From assembly GCA_963827155.1 (NCBI GenBank), contig CAWGZV010000003.1:434001-498000 (forward strand): DNA of 64,000 nucleotides, written 5' to 3'. The notes below the pieces were generated by a model, which made no database searches, was not told where the DNA came from, and saw nothing but the letters and a program-made list of their open reading frames with translations. This DNA is from UTCFX2 sp963827155. Lineage in GTDB: Bacteria > Chloroflexota > Anaerolineae > Anaerolineales > UBA4823. A program made the translations under genes and the position numbers. Position 1 is the stretch's first letter, and each line of letters opens with the position of its first letter. Below, piece by piece: positions 1-8,036 of this stretch.

Positions 1-948
1 AAACATTTGCATCGGCAGATCTTCCTGAAAGGTTGTGGAAAGCATAAAATCGACCCATTTCTCTGCCATGGAGCGGTTTGGGGCGCCTTGCAGAATCCCG
101 ACAAATTCGATCTGCCGAAAGCAGGTCCCGGGCGTTATCACGGCCTCGGTCGGCGGTTCGCTCAGCTCGGTTTCAGCGTAGATTAACTCAAATACGGGGC
201 TGGAATTGTAGGATACGACGATCGGACGCGGTCCTTTGCCCGACGAACCGCTGAATTCGGTGTAGTAAGCGGTCTCCCAGCCGTCTACCACAAGCACGTC
301 ATTTTCCACAAGCTTCTTCCAGTAATCCAGGTAGCCGTTCTCGCCGTATTGGGCGATGGTCGTCAGCATGAAAGCCAGACCTGGTGAGGATGTCGCTGGA
401 TTTTCAACCACCAGCAGGCTCTTGTATTCAGGGTTGGTCAGATCATCCAGGGTTTCAGGAGGTTTGAGACCGTGGTCCTGCAGGAATGCCCGGTCGTAAT
501 TCAGGCATACGTCGCCGTAGTCAGCCGGCAGCGCCCCAAAGTTTGGGTCAAGCTTGAAGCTGTCTGGGATGTCTTGCAGCAGCGCCGAGCGATAAGAGGC
601 GAAAATCCCTTCGTCCAGCGCCCGGCTCAAAAAAGTGTTGTCCACACCGTAGAAAACATCTGCAAGCGGGTTGTCTTTGGCAAGGATCGCCTTATTGAGC
701 GCTGTGCCGGTGTCTCCGCTCTTGAGGAACTGCACCTTTACCCCGTTCTCCTTTTCGAAAACTGCAAGCGCCTCCTCAGAAATAGCAAAAGAGTCGTGGG
801 TCATCACCCGCAGCTCGCCGGGAGCTGTAGATGGGTTATTTATAGGCGTTGGAGCGGGGGTACTCACCGGGGTGCAGCCAGCCAGAACGATTATCGCGGC
901 TGTGCCAAGCAGCCTTAAGCCGACCGATTTCCATTTTATTGTGTCCAT
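1..948 (-). CDS. thiB: ThiB-like thiamine ABC transporter substrate-binding lipoprotein (partial, runs off the left edge)
   Basis: This is a periplasmic-binding-type lipoprotein whose 3' end lies outside the window; 316 codons are visible. The start at 948 gives a signal peptide ending in the lipobox LAGC (Cys25), followed by a Pro/Thr/Ser-rich linker. The mature part has ThiB/TbpA-type stretches such as ELRVMTHDSFAIS, VFYGVDNTFLSRALDEG and LDYWKKLVENDVLVVDGWE. The family delivers thiamine or its phosphates to an ABC importer. It lies 37 bases downstream of thiN and behind a TPP riboswitch, so thiamine-repressed expression is expected. The permease and ATPase genes would lie to the left. Family assignment is from recalled sequence character and context. 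Confidence 0.85.
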   Translation of the reverse strand, partial: MDTIKWKSVGLRLLGTAAIIVLAGCTPVSTPAPTPINNPSTAPGELRVMTHDSFAISEEALAVFEKENGVKVQFLKSGDTGTALNKAILAKDNPLADVFYGVDNTFLSRALDEGIFASYRSALLQDIPDSFKLDPNFGALPADYGDVCLNYDRAFLQDHGLKPPETLDDLTNPEYKSLLVVENPATSSPGLAFMLTTIAQYGENGYLDYWKKLVENDVLVVDGWETAYYTEFSGSSGKGPRPIVVSYNSSPVFELIYAETELSEPPTEAVITPGTCFRQIEFVGILQGAPNRSMAEKWVDFMLSTTFQEDLPMQMF

Positions 949-985
949 CGCTTTCTCCTTTCAGACACATCCGATCGAACGTTGC

Positions 986-1651
986 TCAATTACGGATGAC
1001 AATACACAGCAGCATGCCTTCTTCCAGCTCGACCGCACCCCAATCCTCCAGCAGGGTATTGCTTATTCCGCGGGTGCTCCCAACATGGAGGGTCTCTCCG
1101 ATCAATGGATATTCCAGGTTCTGGGTGGTGATACCCCTCGCAGAACCGCCGATTGGGATGAGTGAGACGGTATCTCCGGAATGACCGCGTACTACCAGCC
1201 TTTCTCCGGGGACCAAATAACGGATTTCCTGTTTCTGATCGAGCAAATGGATGTTCAGGTGGGGATAAGCGCCTGCCAGCAGGATATTGGCGATCGTCTG
1301 GTCCCAGCGGGCGCCAAGCGCCCCGTAAATCAAAATATCTCTGGGTTTTAGCGAAGCGGCGTGCTGGATTGCCAGCTCCAGATCGGTGAAGTCTTTCTTC
1401 GCTGGAAACTCGATCAGCTCAGCGCCTTTGGCTTTGAGCGCCGCAAGGGTTTCTGCTTCGAGCGAATCAAAATCTCCGATCACATAATTTGGCTGGATGC
1501 CTAGTTCGAGGCAGTGTTTCGCTCCGCCGTCCGCCGCGATGATAATATCGGCTTTTTCAGTCTGAACGGGTGGTTTAAGCTCTCCGTTTGCGAAGATGAT
1601 CGCTCGCAGCCCTCGTTCTTTCGCAAGTTCCTGTTTCATGGATTTCTGCAA
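986..1651 (-). CDS. thiN: Thiamine pyrophosphokinase
   Basis: The enzyme transfers pyrophosphate from ATP to thiamine, making the TPP cofactor. Family signatures are visible: ADGGAKHCLELG at about residues 40-51, VIGDFDS at 57-63, then KDFTDLELAI and GARWDQTIANI in the nucleotide- and thiamine-binding core. The open frame reaches a TTG at 1723, but I place the start at TTG 1651, because GGAGG at 1658-1662 sits six bases ahead of it. ATG 1639 is the alternative and has poor spacing. The gene follows the TPP riboswitch and precedes the ThiB-like gene, so it is a thiamine salvage operon. Confidence 0.9.
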   Translation of the reverse strand: MQKSMKQELAKERGLRAIIFANGELKPPVQTEKADIIIAADGGAKHCLELGIQPNYVIGDFDSLEAETLAALKAKGAELIEFPAKKDFTDLELAIQHAASLKPRDILIYGALGARWDQTIANILLAGAYPHLNIHLLDQKQEIRYLVPGERLVVRGHSGDTVSLIPIGGSARGITTQNLEYPLIGETLHVGSTRGISNTLLEDWGAVELEEGMLLCIVIRN

Positions 1652-1764
1652 AGAAAACCTCCACCCAGTTCTACGTTCCACCGGAGGAGGCGCTTTTCCT
1701 ATAACCCAGGGATGCTGTTCCAATCCCCCTTCAGCATCGCAAGCCCTGGGCTGAGCTTTTTTGC

Positions 1765-1850
1765 CCTTCCTCCGCCGGTATTACCCGGATCAGGTTCTGC
1801 GGGTCGAGAGCTGGGATGCTCTCCTCTCAGCCTGGAAACCAAGCTCCCCG
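1765..1850 (-). ncRNA. TPP riboswitch (THI element)
   Basis: On the minus strand the leader has the conserved thi-box elements in the right order: GGGGAGC at the 5' end, CTGAGAGGAG (reading down from about 1830), ACCCGCAGAACCTGATC, then GGGTAATACCGGCGGAGGAA. It lies about 40 bases after a strong promoter and ahead of thiN. Downstream, CCTCCTCCGG (plus positions 1681-1690) can pair either with the aptamer 3' strand (1769-1779) or with the thiN ribosome-binding site (1658-1665). That suggests control at translation initiation. The aptamer call is firm; the switching model is inference. Confidence 0.95.
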
Positions 1851-1897
1851 TGTTTGCTTAATAATTCTGCTGCTGTGCTCTGTCGATGTCTTAAACA

Positions 1898-1926
1898 AGT
1901 ATAGTCATGCGAACACATGTTGTCAA
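1898..1926 (-). promoter_or_regulatory. Sigma-70 promoter of the thiamine operon
   Basis: The minus strand has TTGACA (1926-1921), a 17-base spacer and TATACT (1903-1898). Transcription would start near 1891, just upstream of the TPP aptamer. Confidence 0.85.
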
Positions 1927-1944
1927 GGCGAGAGCCGCAAGAAG

Positions 1945-2736
1945 CTACCTTACCCGACGCTTCCATTCTTCTTTCAGCTGGAGCTGGCGTGGGCTCGAGC
2001 CAGATCTTAACGCCAGGAAGTCGATCAGCAGGCGGTTGAATTTGCTTGGCTCTTCCAGCATCGGAAAATACCCTGATTCTTCAAAAACAATCTGGTGGAA
2101 GTGATCCGGCAATTTGCCGTCCGGATTGACTGAAGCTGGCGCCGATACCACCGTGTCGTTCTGACCATAAACAAACAGGCAGGGTGTGCGAAGGTTCTTT
2201 TTTAGCGCGGGCAGGTCGGTTTCTTTCAGCCAATTTTTTGAAACCTGGATTGCTCGCACATCGGTTTTTGGCGCTTCGTTGCGGACTGCTTCAGGATTCG
2301 CTGAGTGGACGGGCACCCAGCCCGCCAGCTCAATTGGCTGGCTGGTGAATACTTTCGGATTGATGAAATCGATCGTTTCGGGCATGCTCACCACCATCAA
2401 ACGGTCTACTGTGCGCGGTTGGCCAATGGCATATTTTGCCGCAATCAGGGCTCCAAGCCCGTGCCCGATCATTGCTACCTTTGTGATCCCTACCTCGCGC
2501 ATGAATGCTTCAATCAGCTGGATTTGCTTCTCAAGCGAGTAGTATTTTGGTGTTTTTGCGGTGTCACCATAACCCCACAGGTCTAGCGCGAAGGTGCGGT
2601 ATGCTATTGAAGCCATCTGCATAGTAGGCATCCAATACCGCCAAGAGCCGATCCAACCGTGCAGAAACAGAAGGGGCTTGCCGCGCCCCAGCACCTGGTA
2701 GTGTACGATCTCATTCTGCAGAATCAGAACGCTCAT
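1945..2736 (-). CDS. Alpha/beta-hydrolase fold protein lacking the catalytic Ser and His (likely pseudoenzyme)
   Basis: The fold is that of an alpha/beta hydrolase, with the oxyanion-hole stretch FLHGWIGSW near residue 25. The nucleophile elbow, however, reads GHGLGA, with Gly at position 93 where Ser is expected. The catalytic His position reads ESGYFPMLEEP, giving Tyr223; the acid in GQNDTVV (Asp194) is kept. The paralogue at 5131-5936 is similar along its length and has GHSMGG and ESGHFIMLDEP, so the loss is specific. The start is placed at ATG 2736, matching the paralogue N-terminus. The upstream response-regulator gene stops 23 bases away. A binding or scaffold role is inferred; its ligand is unknown. 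Confidence 0.85.
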   Translation of the reverse strand: MSVLILQNEIVHYQVLGRGKPLLFLHGWIGSWRYWMPTMQMASIAYRTFALDLWGYGDTAKTPKYYSLEKQIQLIEAFMREVGITKVAMIGHGLGALIAAKYAIGQPRTVDRLMVVSMPETIDFINPKVFTSQPIELAGWVPVHSANPEAVRNEAPKTDVRAIQVSKNWLKETDLPALKKNLRTPCLFVYGQNDTVVSAPASVNPDGKLPDHFHQIVFEESGYFPMLEEPSKFNRLLIDFLALRSGSSPRQLQLKEEWKRRVR

Positions 2737-2759
2737 CGGATCAATCCCGCATCCCGCTT

Positions 2760-3644
2760 TCAACCATTCTGGCGCCTGACTTCTGAAGCCAGCTCAGTGA
2801 TCTCGCGAATGTCCGTGAATTGGCGGTCTGCCGCCGAGACTTGACCAACCGACAACGTCATCAAGCCAATCCGATCCCCATTCTCTGAACCTTCAGCCAA
2901 TAAATAGCCTCGTTCTCGATCTTTATACGAATAGTGCGCCTTGACTTCGTTTGCAAATCGCTGGCATATCTGCCGCTGGATGGCATTAGCGGCTTTCTCG
3001 CTTGTGATCAGGACGAAATTGTCTCCTCCGGTATGACCGATAAAATCGTTTGGAGATCCCAAGGTGTCGATCGCTTCGCTCAGCAGCATCGCAGTGAACC
3101 GCAGGACGTTATCTGCCGCAACGAACCCGTAAATATCTCGAAACGCATCAAAATTCTGAATACGGATGTCTATATATGACCATAAATCGATCCGGATGAT
3201 GCGCCGCAGCTGTTCTTCAATCAGTAGCCCTGAGGGCAGTCCGGAGCGTGGGTCAATCAGGCTTTGCTGCTCGGCCCGTGAGATCGCCCGCTGCACCCGC
3301 AGCCTGAGCTCATCGATATCGAATGGTTTGGTGATATAGTCGTCTGCGCCGAGCTCCAATCCTTGCAGTTTATCGGCGCGTTGATCCCTTTGGGTTAGAA
3401 AAATGATCGGGATATGGCTGGTGCGGGTGTGGGTGCGAAGCACCCGGCAGACATCAAATCCGTCAATATCCGGCAGGATGATGTCTAGCAGCACCAGGTT
3501 TGGCACATTGATCCGGGATTTCTCGAGCGCCTCCGATCCGTACCTGGCTGTGTCCACGTCGAAATTCAAACCGCTGAAATAGACCTTCAGCATATTGGAG
3601 ACATTGGCATCGTCTTCCACGATCAGCAGCCTGGCTTTAGCCAT
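2760..3644 (-). CDS. Response regulator with REC domain and degenerate GGDEF domain
   Basis: Residues 1-120 form a receiver domain with acidic pocket EDD (10-12), phospho-acceptor Asp54 (LLDIILPD) and Lys106 (ITKPF). Residues about 130-290 resemble a GGDEF domain, but the signature reads GGDNF (206-210), with Asn replacing the catalytic Glu, and the C-terminal part is poorly conserved. Canonical diguanylate cyclase activity is therefore doubtful; nucleotide sensing or protein contact is more likely. No histidine kinase is adjacent. It sits in a minus-strand cluster with a small GTPase, a DUF4388 protein and two hydrolase paralogues. Confidence 0.88.
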   Translation of the reverse strand: MAKARLLIVEDDANVSNMLKVYFSGLNFDVDTARYGSEALEKSRINVPNLVLLDIILPDIDGFDVCRVLRTHTRTSHIPIIFLTQRDQRADKLQGLELGADDYITKPFDIDELRLRVQRAISRAEQQSLIDPRSGLPSGLLIEEQLRRIIRIDLWSYIDIRIQNFDAFRDIYGFVAADNVLRFTAMLLSEAIDTLGSPNDFIGHTGGDNFVLITSEKAANAIQRQICQRFANEVKAHYSYKDRERGYLLAEGSENGDRIGLMTLSVGQVSAADRQFTDIREITELASEVRRQNG

Positions 3645-3816
3645 ACAAATCTCTAGTAATAATGAAGAATCTAAGAATAAACATTAGGAATTCTGTTGAC
3701 CCTGGCAATACCGCTTCTAAAACAATCCCCCTTTGTTCTGCATCAACCGTTAAATGCCCATTCATTGCATCCATTTGCTGCTGTCCAGTTTTCGCCAGCC
3801 ACCGGTTATTGGTCAA

Positions 3817-5121
3817 TTACCAGCTGTCAGCCGTCTTCTCACCCTTCCGCGGATAAAGACGGGGATGCAATTCGGCGAACGAGAGTTTATGGTGGTCGCT
3901 GTCTTCATAATAAACGTCACGGTCGATAACGCGCCGCTCTGAGGATGCAAACAGAACCACATCCAATTCTACAGTGCGAGCCGGGAAGAATATCATTCCT
4001 GATCCCAACCGGCAGTTATGCCCAACGCAGCCGCCAAGCACCGGGCGGTTGGCGGCGTTTAATTTTCCTTCGCCGTCCAATGCTCGCAGCGGAGTCGGCA
4101 GAAGGTTGAAGTCGGTAAAAGTTGAGCCGGCGCCGATGAAAGTATTTCGCCCGATCACGCACATCTGCAGGCAGGTATTCTGCGCCACCATGCTGTTGTC
4201 CATCAGAGTGGTCATAAACATCGAAGTTCGAAAAGGGAGGAATGCCCCATCCCCGATAACGGAGAGCATCAGCTGGCAATCCTGAGATACATTGACATTA
4301 TCGCCGATGACACAGTTTTCGATGATCGCGCCGGCGTTAATGGTGACGTGGTTGCCGATCGTCGTCGGTCCGTGGATGACCGCCCGCGGATCGATCACAC
4401 ATCCCTGCCCAACGCTCACCAGCTTCGAGCATTCAAGCACCTGCTTCCCTTCGTACATTGCGCTCGCCACGATGCTGAGCTTAAAAGGCAGATCGCTTTT
4501 GAGCCTGTCTTCGTATCGAGCCGCACGGGTGAAGAGACCAAAGACCACATCTGCGATAAAAATATGCACCCATAAATCGATCGCAATCAGGCTGCGGCGC
4601 GGAACCTGGAATATCAGGTCGCCCTGCTCGTACGCCATATAAGTGGGGACATGGTAGTATCCCGCTTCGGTGGGCTGCAGATCTATGACGACCGGCTCGA
4701 TTGCGTGCATCCCTTTCCAATCGGTGTGTTCGCGCTTCACGCCTTCGGGAAAATACCACAGGTCGGCCAGATACAGGTCATCGTAAGGTGTGTAGGAAGT
4801 GGAAAGCGGCAGTGCGTGCTCGCGGAAAGCCGGATCCTGCCCCGAAAAAGCCGCCCGGCAGGCAGTTTTTCGCTTTTGCGCCTCGGAAAGAAAGGCGCGC
4901 ATGTATTCGGGGTCGAAATAGAGGTTGTCTCGGTGGACGATGCACGGTTCGCGGGTTTCGATCAAAGTGTCCCAGGGTTTGAGCTCCAGCTCGCGATGGA
5001 TGTATGGCGCCAGGACATCGCGCTGATTGAGCCAGAGCGGCTTGTTCATCACCCGCAGGTCTCGGGCAGGCTCGTTGAATGGCTGGATAAAGCGGTGGTC
5101 TTGAAGGATGATTTTTAACAT
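3817..5121 (-). CDS. Left-handed beta-helix (hexapeptide repeat) protein
   Basis: The N-terminal 190 residues match no family I recognise. From about residue 240 the sequence shows hexapeptide-repeat turns, for example IDPRAVIHGPTTIGNHVTIN, IENCVIGDNVNVSQDC and VIGRNTFIGAGS, as in acyltransferases, GlmU-like uridylyltransferases and carbonic anhydrases. A hydrophobic stretch near residues 180-195 (LIAIDLWVHIFIADVVFGLF) could be a membrane-associated helix. No acyltransferase His is assigned with confidence. It starts 9 bases after the repaired stop of the upstream hydrolase, so the two are probably co-transcribed. The substrate is unknown. Confidence 0.75.
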   Translation of the reverse strand: MLKIILQDHRFIQPFNEPARDLRVMNKPLWLNQRDVLAPYIHRELELKPWDTLIETREPCIVHRDNLYFDPEYMRAFLSEAQKRKTACRAAFSGQDPAFREHALPLSTSYTPYDDLYLADLWYFPEGVKREHTDWKGMHAIEPVVIDLQPTEAGYYHVPTYMAYEQGDLIFQVPRRSLIAIDLWVHIFIADVVFGLFTRAARYEDRLKSDLPFKLSIVASAMYEGKQVLECSKLVSVGQGCVIDPRAVIHGPTTIGNHVTINAGAIIENCVIGDNVNVSQDCQLMLSVIGDGAFLPFRTSMFMTTLMDNSMVAQNTCLQMCVIGRNTFIGAGSTFTDFNLLPTPLRALDGEGKLNAANRPVLGGCVGHNCRLGSGMIFFPARTVELDVVLFASSERRVIDRDVYYEDSDHHKLSFAELHPRLYPRKGEKTADSW

Positions 5122-5130
5122 TGGGTTCTA

Positions 5131-5936
5131 TCACGGGCGGGCTGCCGGGCGCTCGGGGCATTCCAGGAAGTCCATTAGCACAGAAATAAAATGGCGCGGC
5201 TCGTCGAGCATGATGAAATGGCCGGATTCCGGGAAGCGCTCGATGCGCGCGCCCCGACCCCTGCCTGCAGCGGCTGCCACTGTTTTGGATCAACCACGAT
5301 ATCGCGATCGCCGTACATCCCCATCACCGGAATCCTTACCTTCTCCAACGACGGCCTGAGGTCTGTCTTGCGCAGAGACGCGATGCTCCACAAGAATGAC
5401 TCGAGGGAAACCCGGGAGATATCTCGCTTCATCATCTCATACCAGCGCGGATCGCGCGAATACCAGCGTGAGAGCATTCGAAAGCCCAGCTTCAACGCCC
5501 ACAAGTTGTGATACACAATCCATGCGATGGCTGGCTGTCCGAACAGCTTCAGCAGCCACGAAAGCGATGATCCTGCAATCGGCGAGCCAATCACTACTAC
5601 GCTTTCAACCCGCTCCGGCTTGTGGATTGCCAGCGAAAGGCTTACCGTCCCGCCCATGCTGTGCCCCACCAGCGGCGCCGCTTCAATCCCAAGCTGTTCC
5701 ATGAATTGTTCGACCAGCCTGATGAAATCATCGACCTGATAGGTGCCACGCTGGTTGTCTGATTCTCCGAATCCCCAAAAATCGAGGGCGTAGGTGCGGT
5801 AGCGCGCCGACAGCGCGGTCATGGTCTCTTGCCACAATCCCCAGGAACCCAACCAGCCGTGGAGCAGGATGACCGGTTGACCTCTCCCAAGCACTTCATA
5901 ATGGACGATCCCTTGTTCGGTTGTAAACGAGGTCAT
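5131..5936 (-). CDS. Alpha/beta hydrolase (frameshifted near the C-terminus)
   Basis: Ser-hydrolase fold with oxyanion stretch LLHGWLGSW, nucleophile elbow GHSMGG (Ser93) and acid YGDRDIVV. The uninterrupted frame ends at 5175 with an unrelated tail. One missing base near 5243, in a G/C-rich run, restores RIERFPESGHFIMLDEP, which carries the catalytic His, and moves the stop to 5131. That makes a protein of about 268 residues, 9 bases ahead of the beta-helix gene. The start is ATG 5936, 5 bases after the GTPase stop. Its paralogue at 1945-2736 lacks Ser and His. The substrate is unknown. Confidence 0.85.
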
Positions 5937-5941
5937 CGCAG

Positions 5942-6511
5942 CTAAACCTGGCTGCTCTCCACGGTATCCATCCCTTCGAGGATGGAGTAAAGCAGCTCGA
6001 GCAGCACATCCTTTACCGAATTCTTCTTGGTTGCCACGCAAGGCAGCAACTTGACATTGGGATTCAACCGGAGTGCGATGCGCATATCTTCAATGTCCCA
6101 GGCGTCCGGACGGTCTTGCTTGTTCGCGGTCACCACGTACGGCGTAGGCGCGTAAGCTCGGAAGGTCTCCAGGATCGCGCGGGCTTCACGAAATGTCTCG
6201 GGCCGTGTGCTGTCCACCATCACCACAAAACCAAGCATCCCTTCCGAGAGGATCTCCCACATGAAATCAAAGCGCTTCTGTCCTGGGGTTCCAAACAGGT
6301 ACAGCATCAGATCATCATCCACCGTGATCCGCCCAAAATCCATCGCGACCGTAGTCGTATCCTTCACCCGCTGAGCATCCGAGCTGATCTTTCGTTCTGT
6401 AGACACCACATCGATCTCGCTCACTGAGCGGATGAAGGCGGTTTTGCCGGCGTTGAAAGGCCCTGTCACCACCATTTTTACCGTTTGGATGGTTTTCTTG
6501 CCCTTTGTCAT
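5942..6511 (-). CDS. Small Ras-like GTPase (COG2229/MglA-like)
   Basis: A 189-residue single-domain GTPase. Visible motifs are the P-loop GPFNAGKT (17-24), a TTTVAMDFG switch region, G3 FGTPGQKRF (73-81) and G4 TANKQD (128-133). This is the prokaryotic Ras-like family that often sits beside roadblock or DUF4388 proteins and acts as a signalling switch in motility, polarity or two-component pathways. The gene lies between the DUF4388 gene (25 bases upstream) and the hydrolase. No roadblock (MglB-type) activator is seen in the window. Confidence 0.92.
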   Translation of the reverse strand: MTKGKKTIQTVKMVVTGPFNAGKTAFIRSVSEIDVVSTERKISSDAQRVKDTTTVAMDFGRITVDDDLMLYLFGTPGQKRFDFMWEILSEGMLGFVVMVDSTRPETFREARAILETFRAYAPTPYVVTANKQDRPDAWDIEDMRIALRLNPNVKLLPCVATKKNSVKDVLLELLYSILEGMDTVESSQV

Positions 6512-6535
6512 CGATGTATCGCTGCCTGTGCCTGT

Positions 6536-7366
6536 CTAGATCGAGCGGATCCGGTGGATAAGCCGGTTGATCAGGGATTTCTGCTCTTGGACGTTCGGTG
6601 TTCCCCCGCCAGGTTTCACGATCGGCTGCGGGTGCGGCGGGTAGACTGCACCGGTCGGGCGCACGATCTCCACCAGCCCGGCTTGCAGCAGCCCATAGGC
6701 GATCTGCCGGATCTCCATATCGCTCATCTTGGTCGTTCGGGCAATTTGCCGGATCGAGTTCTTCGGATTAATGTAGGAGACCACCTGCCACTCTTGCGCG
6801 CTCAGATTAAAATTCCGGATGTTTGTCCCCGGGCGTTCGGCGAATTTCAACGCCATATCCAGGTTTGGAATTTCATCCTGGAGCTGGTCCCATTCCCGCA
6901 GCTTGCGAGAGCCTTCGATAATGATGCCTTCGAGGTTCACCCGCACCGTGATCTTGCCTTCCGGCGGCAGCATGTCGACTTCGAAGCGGAATATTCCGTC
7001 CACCCAGGTAAATAGCCGGTTGACGATCTCCACAAAATAGGTCTGCAGGCTGTTCAGGATGTCTTGTTGGGTGAGATAGTTGGCGTTCATCAGCAGCAGA
7101 CCCAGCTCCTTGTCGCTCATCCCTGCTGTGCGCGCTTTCAAAGCCCGCGACTGGGCTGGTGAGAGTTTGCGGGCGTGCTGCAGCACGGCCACCAGACTGT
7201 TGTCTTGCTGACCGATCTGGGCGTAGGCGAGCTTCCCTTCACGAAAGCTTACCAACACCCGCTCGTTGGACGCTTCCACGATCAGCGTACCTGTTTTGTG
7301 AGCCAGGTTGATCAGGTTGAGCAGTTGGGTGATTGTGAAATCCCGCAGGTTGCCCTTGAGTGCCAT
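6536..7366 (-). CDS. DUF4388 (PATAN-type) signalling protein
   Basis: The N-terminus MALKGNLRDFTITQLLNLI followed by KTGTLIVE is typical of DUF4388 domains, which are often partnered with response regulators and small GTPases. The middle (about residues 180-240) looks like a winged-helix segment (SAQEWQVVSYINPKNSIRQ). The C-terminal 40 residues are Pro-rich and then basic. It is the first gene of the minus-strand signalling cluster, 45-60 bases after a strong promoter. Its exact output is unknown. Confidence 0.85.
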   Translation of the reverse strand: MALKGNLRDFTITQLLNLINLAHKTGTLIVEASNERVLVSFREGKLAYAQIGQQDNSLVAVLQHARKLSPAQSRALKARTAGMSDKELGLLLMNANYLTQQDILNSLQTYFVEIVNRLFTWVDGIFRFEVDMLPPEGKITVRVNLEGIIIEGSRKLREWDQLQDEIPNLDMALKFAERPGTNIRNFNLSAQEWQVVSYINPKNSIRQIARTTKMSDMEIRQIAYGLLQAGLVEIVRPTGAVYPPHPQPIVKPGGGTPNVQEQKSLINRLIHRIRSI

Positions 7367-7428
7367 AACGCTCTAATCACATTTATATTTTGAATTGTGC
7401 CAATCAGGTAAAATGAATTGCATCGGAG

Positions 7429-7457
7429 ATTATACATGCAAGGCAGGCAGGCGTCAA
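7429..7457 (-). promoter_or_regulatory. Promoter of the DUF4388-GTPase cluster
   Basis: The minus strand has TTGACG (7457-7452), a 17-base spacer and TATAAT (7434-7429), with the start codon at 7366 downstream. It diverges from the tRNA-Asn promoter at 7556. Confidence 0.8.
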
Positions 7458-7555
7458 TTAACCTTGCTGCAAGCTCACCCTACAATATGGTTAGTATCAG
7501 CGTACTAGTAAGAACGCTTGAAAGGGGCGGATTCTCCCCCGATTTCCCCGACCTA

Positions 7556-7584
7556 TTGACACGAGATATGCTCGCGTATATAAT
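7556..7584 (+). promoter_or_regulatory. Promoter of tRNA-Asn
   Basis: Consensus TTGACA (7556-7561), 17-base spacer, TATAAT (7579-7584), about 27 bases ahead of the tRNA 5' end. Confidence 0.88.
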
Positions 7585-7610
7585 CCCCTTCGCTTACCGC
7601 AAGGCAGCAT

Positions 7611-7684
7611 TCCTCGATAGCTCAATAGGCAGAGCGGGCGGCTGTTAACCGCTAGGTTCCAGGTTCGAAGTCCTGGTCGAGGAG
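7611..7684 (+). tRNA. tRNA-Asn (anticodon GTT)
   Basis: The acceptor stem pairs TCCTCGA (7611-7617) with TCGAGGA (7677-7683), with discriminator G at 7684. The anticodon loop CTGTTAA carries GTT at 7644-7646, and the T-arm has GGTTCGAAGTCC. The 3' CCA is not encoded. A short T-run follows. Confidence 0.95.
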
Positions 7685-7699
7685 CTTTTCATCACCTCA

Positions 7700-7784
7700 A
7701 GCATAACGGACACCCGTTTTCCCCTCTCCGTTATGCTCTTGGTTCTCCTCAGAGCTTCAGACAGACCAACCGCAAGCATAACGG
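7700..7784 (+). repeat. Three-copy inverted/direct repeat downstream of tRNA-Asn
   Basis: AGCATAACGG occurs at 7700-7709 and 7775-7784, and its exact reverse complement at 7728-7737. The middle copy can pair with either flanking copy, giving two mutually exclusive 10-bp hairpins. The stretch 7685-8036 otherwise shows no gene that I can support. Confidence 0.6.
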
Positions 7785-8036
7785 TCTGCAATCCCCCGAA
7801 AGAAAAACACAGCGAAATCTCCCTATAAAGACTAGCGTAATTATATTCCTAAAAATGTTTCGATCATCGCTCGGATATTCAGGAAATTCAATATCCAGTA
7901 TAATTACCTATTTCATCTGATTATGTGGATTCTTTGCAAATACCAGTAAATGGGCACAAATTTTTTTGACCAGCAAGGAGATCGCTCTAAAAGTAAGTGA
8001 GCCATTCCATCTAACCTGTAAGTGATTGGAGCCACC

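Noticed and set aside
4651..5118. Long plus-strand open frame
   Set aside because: It is antisense to the beta-helix gene and has no family content; codon shadow.
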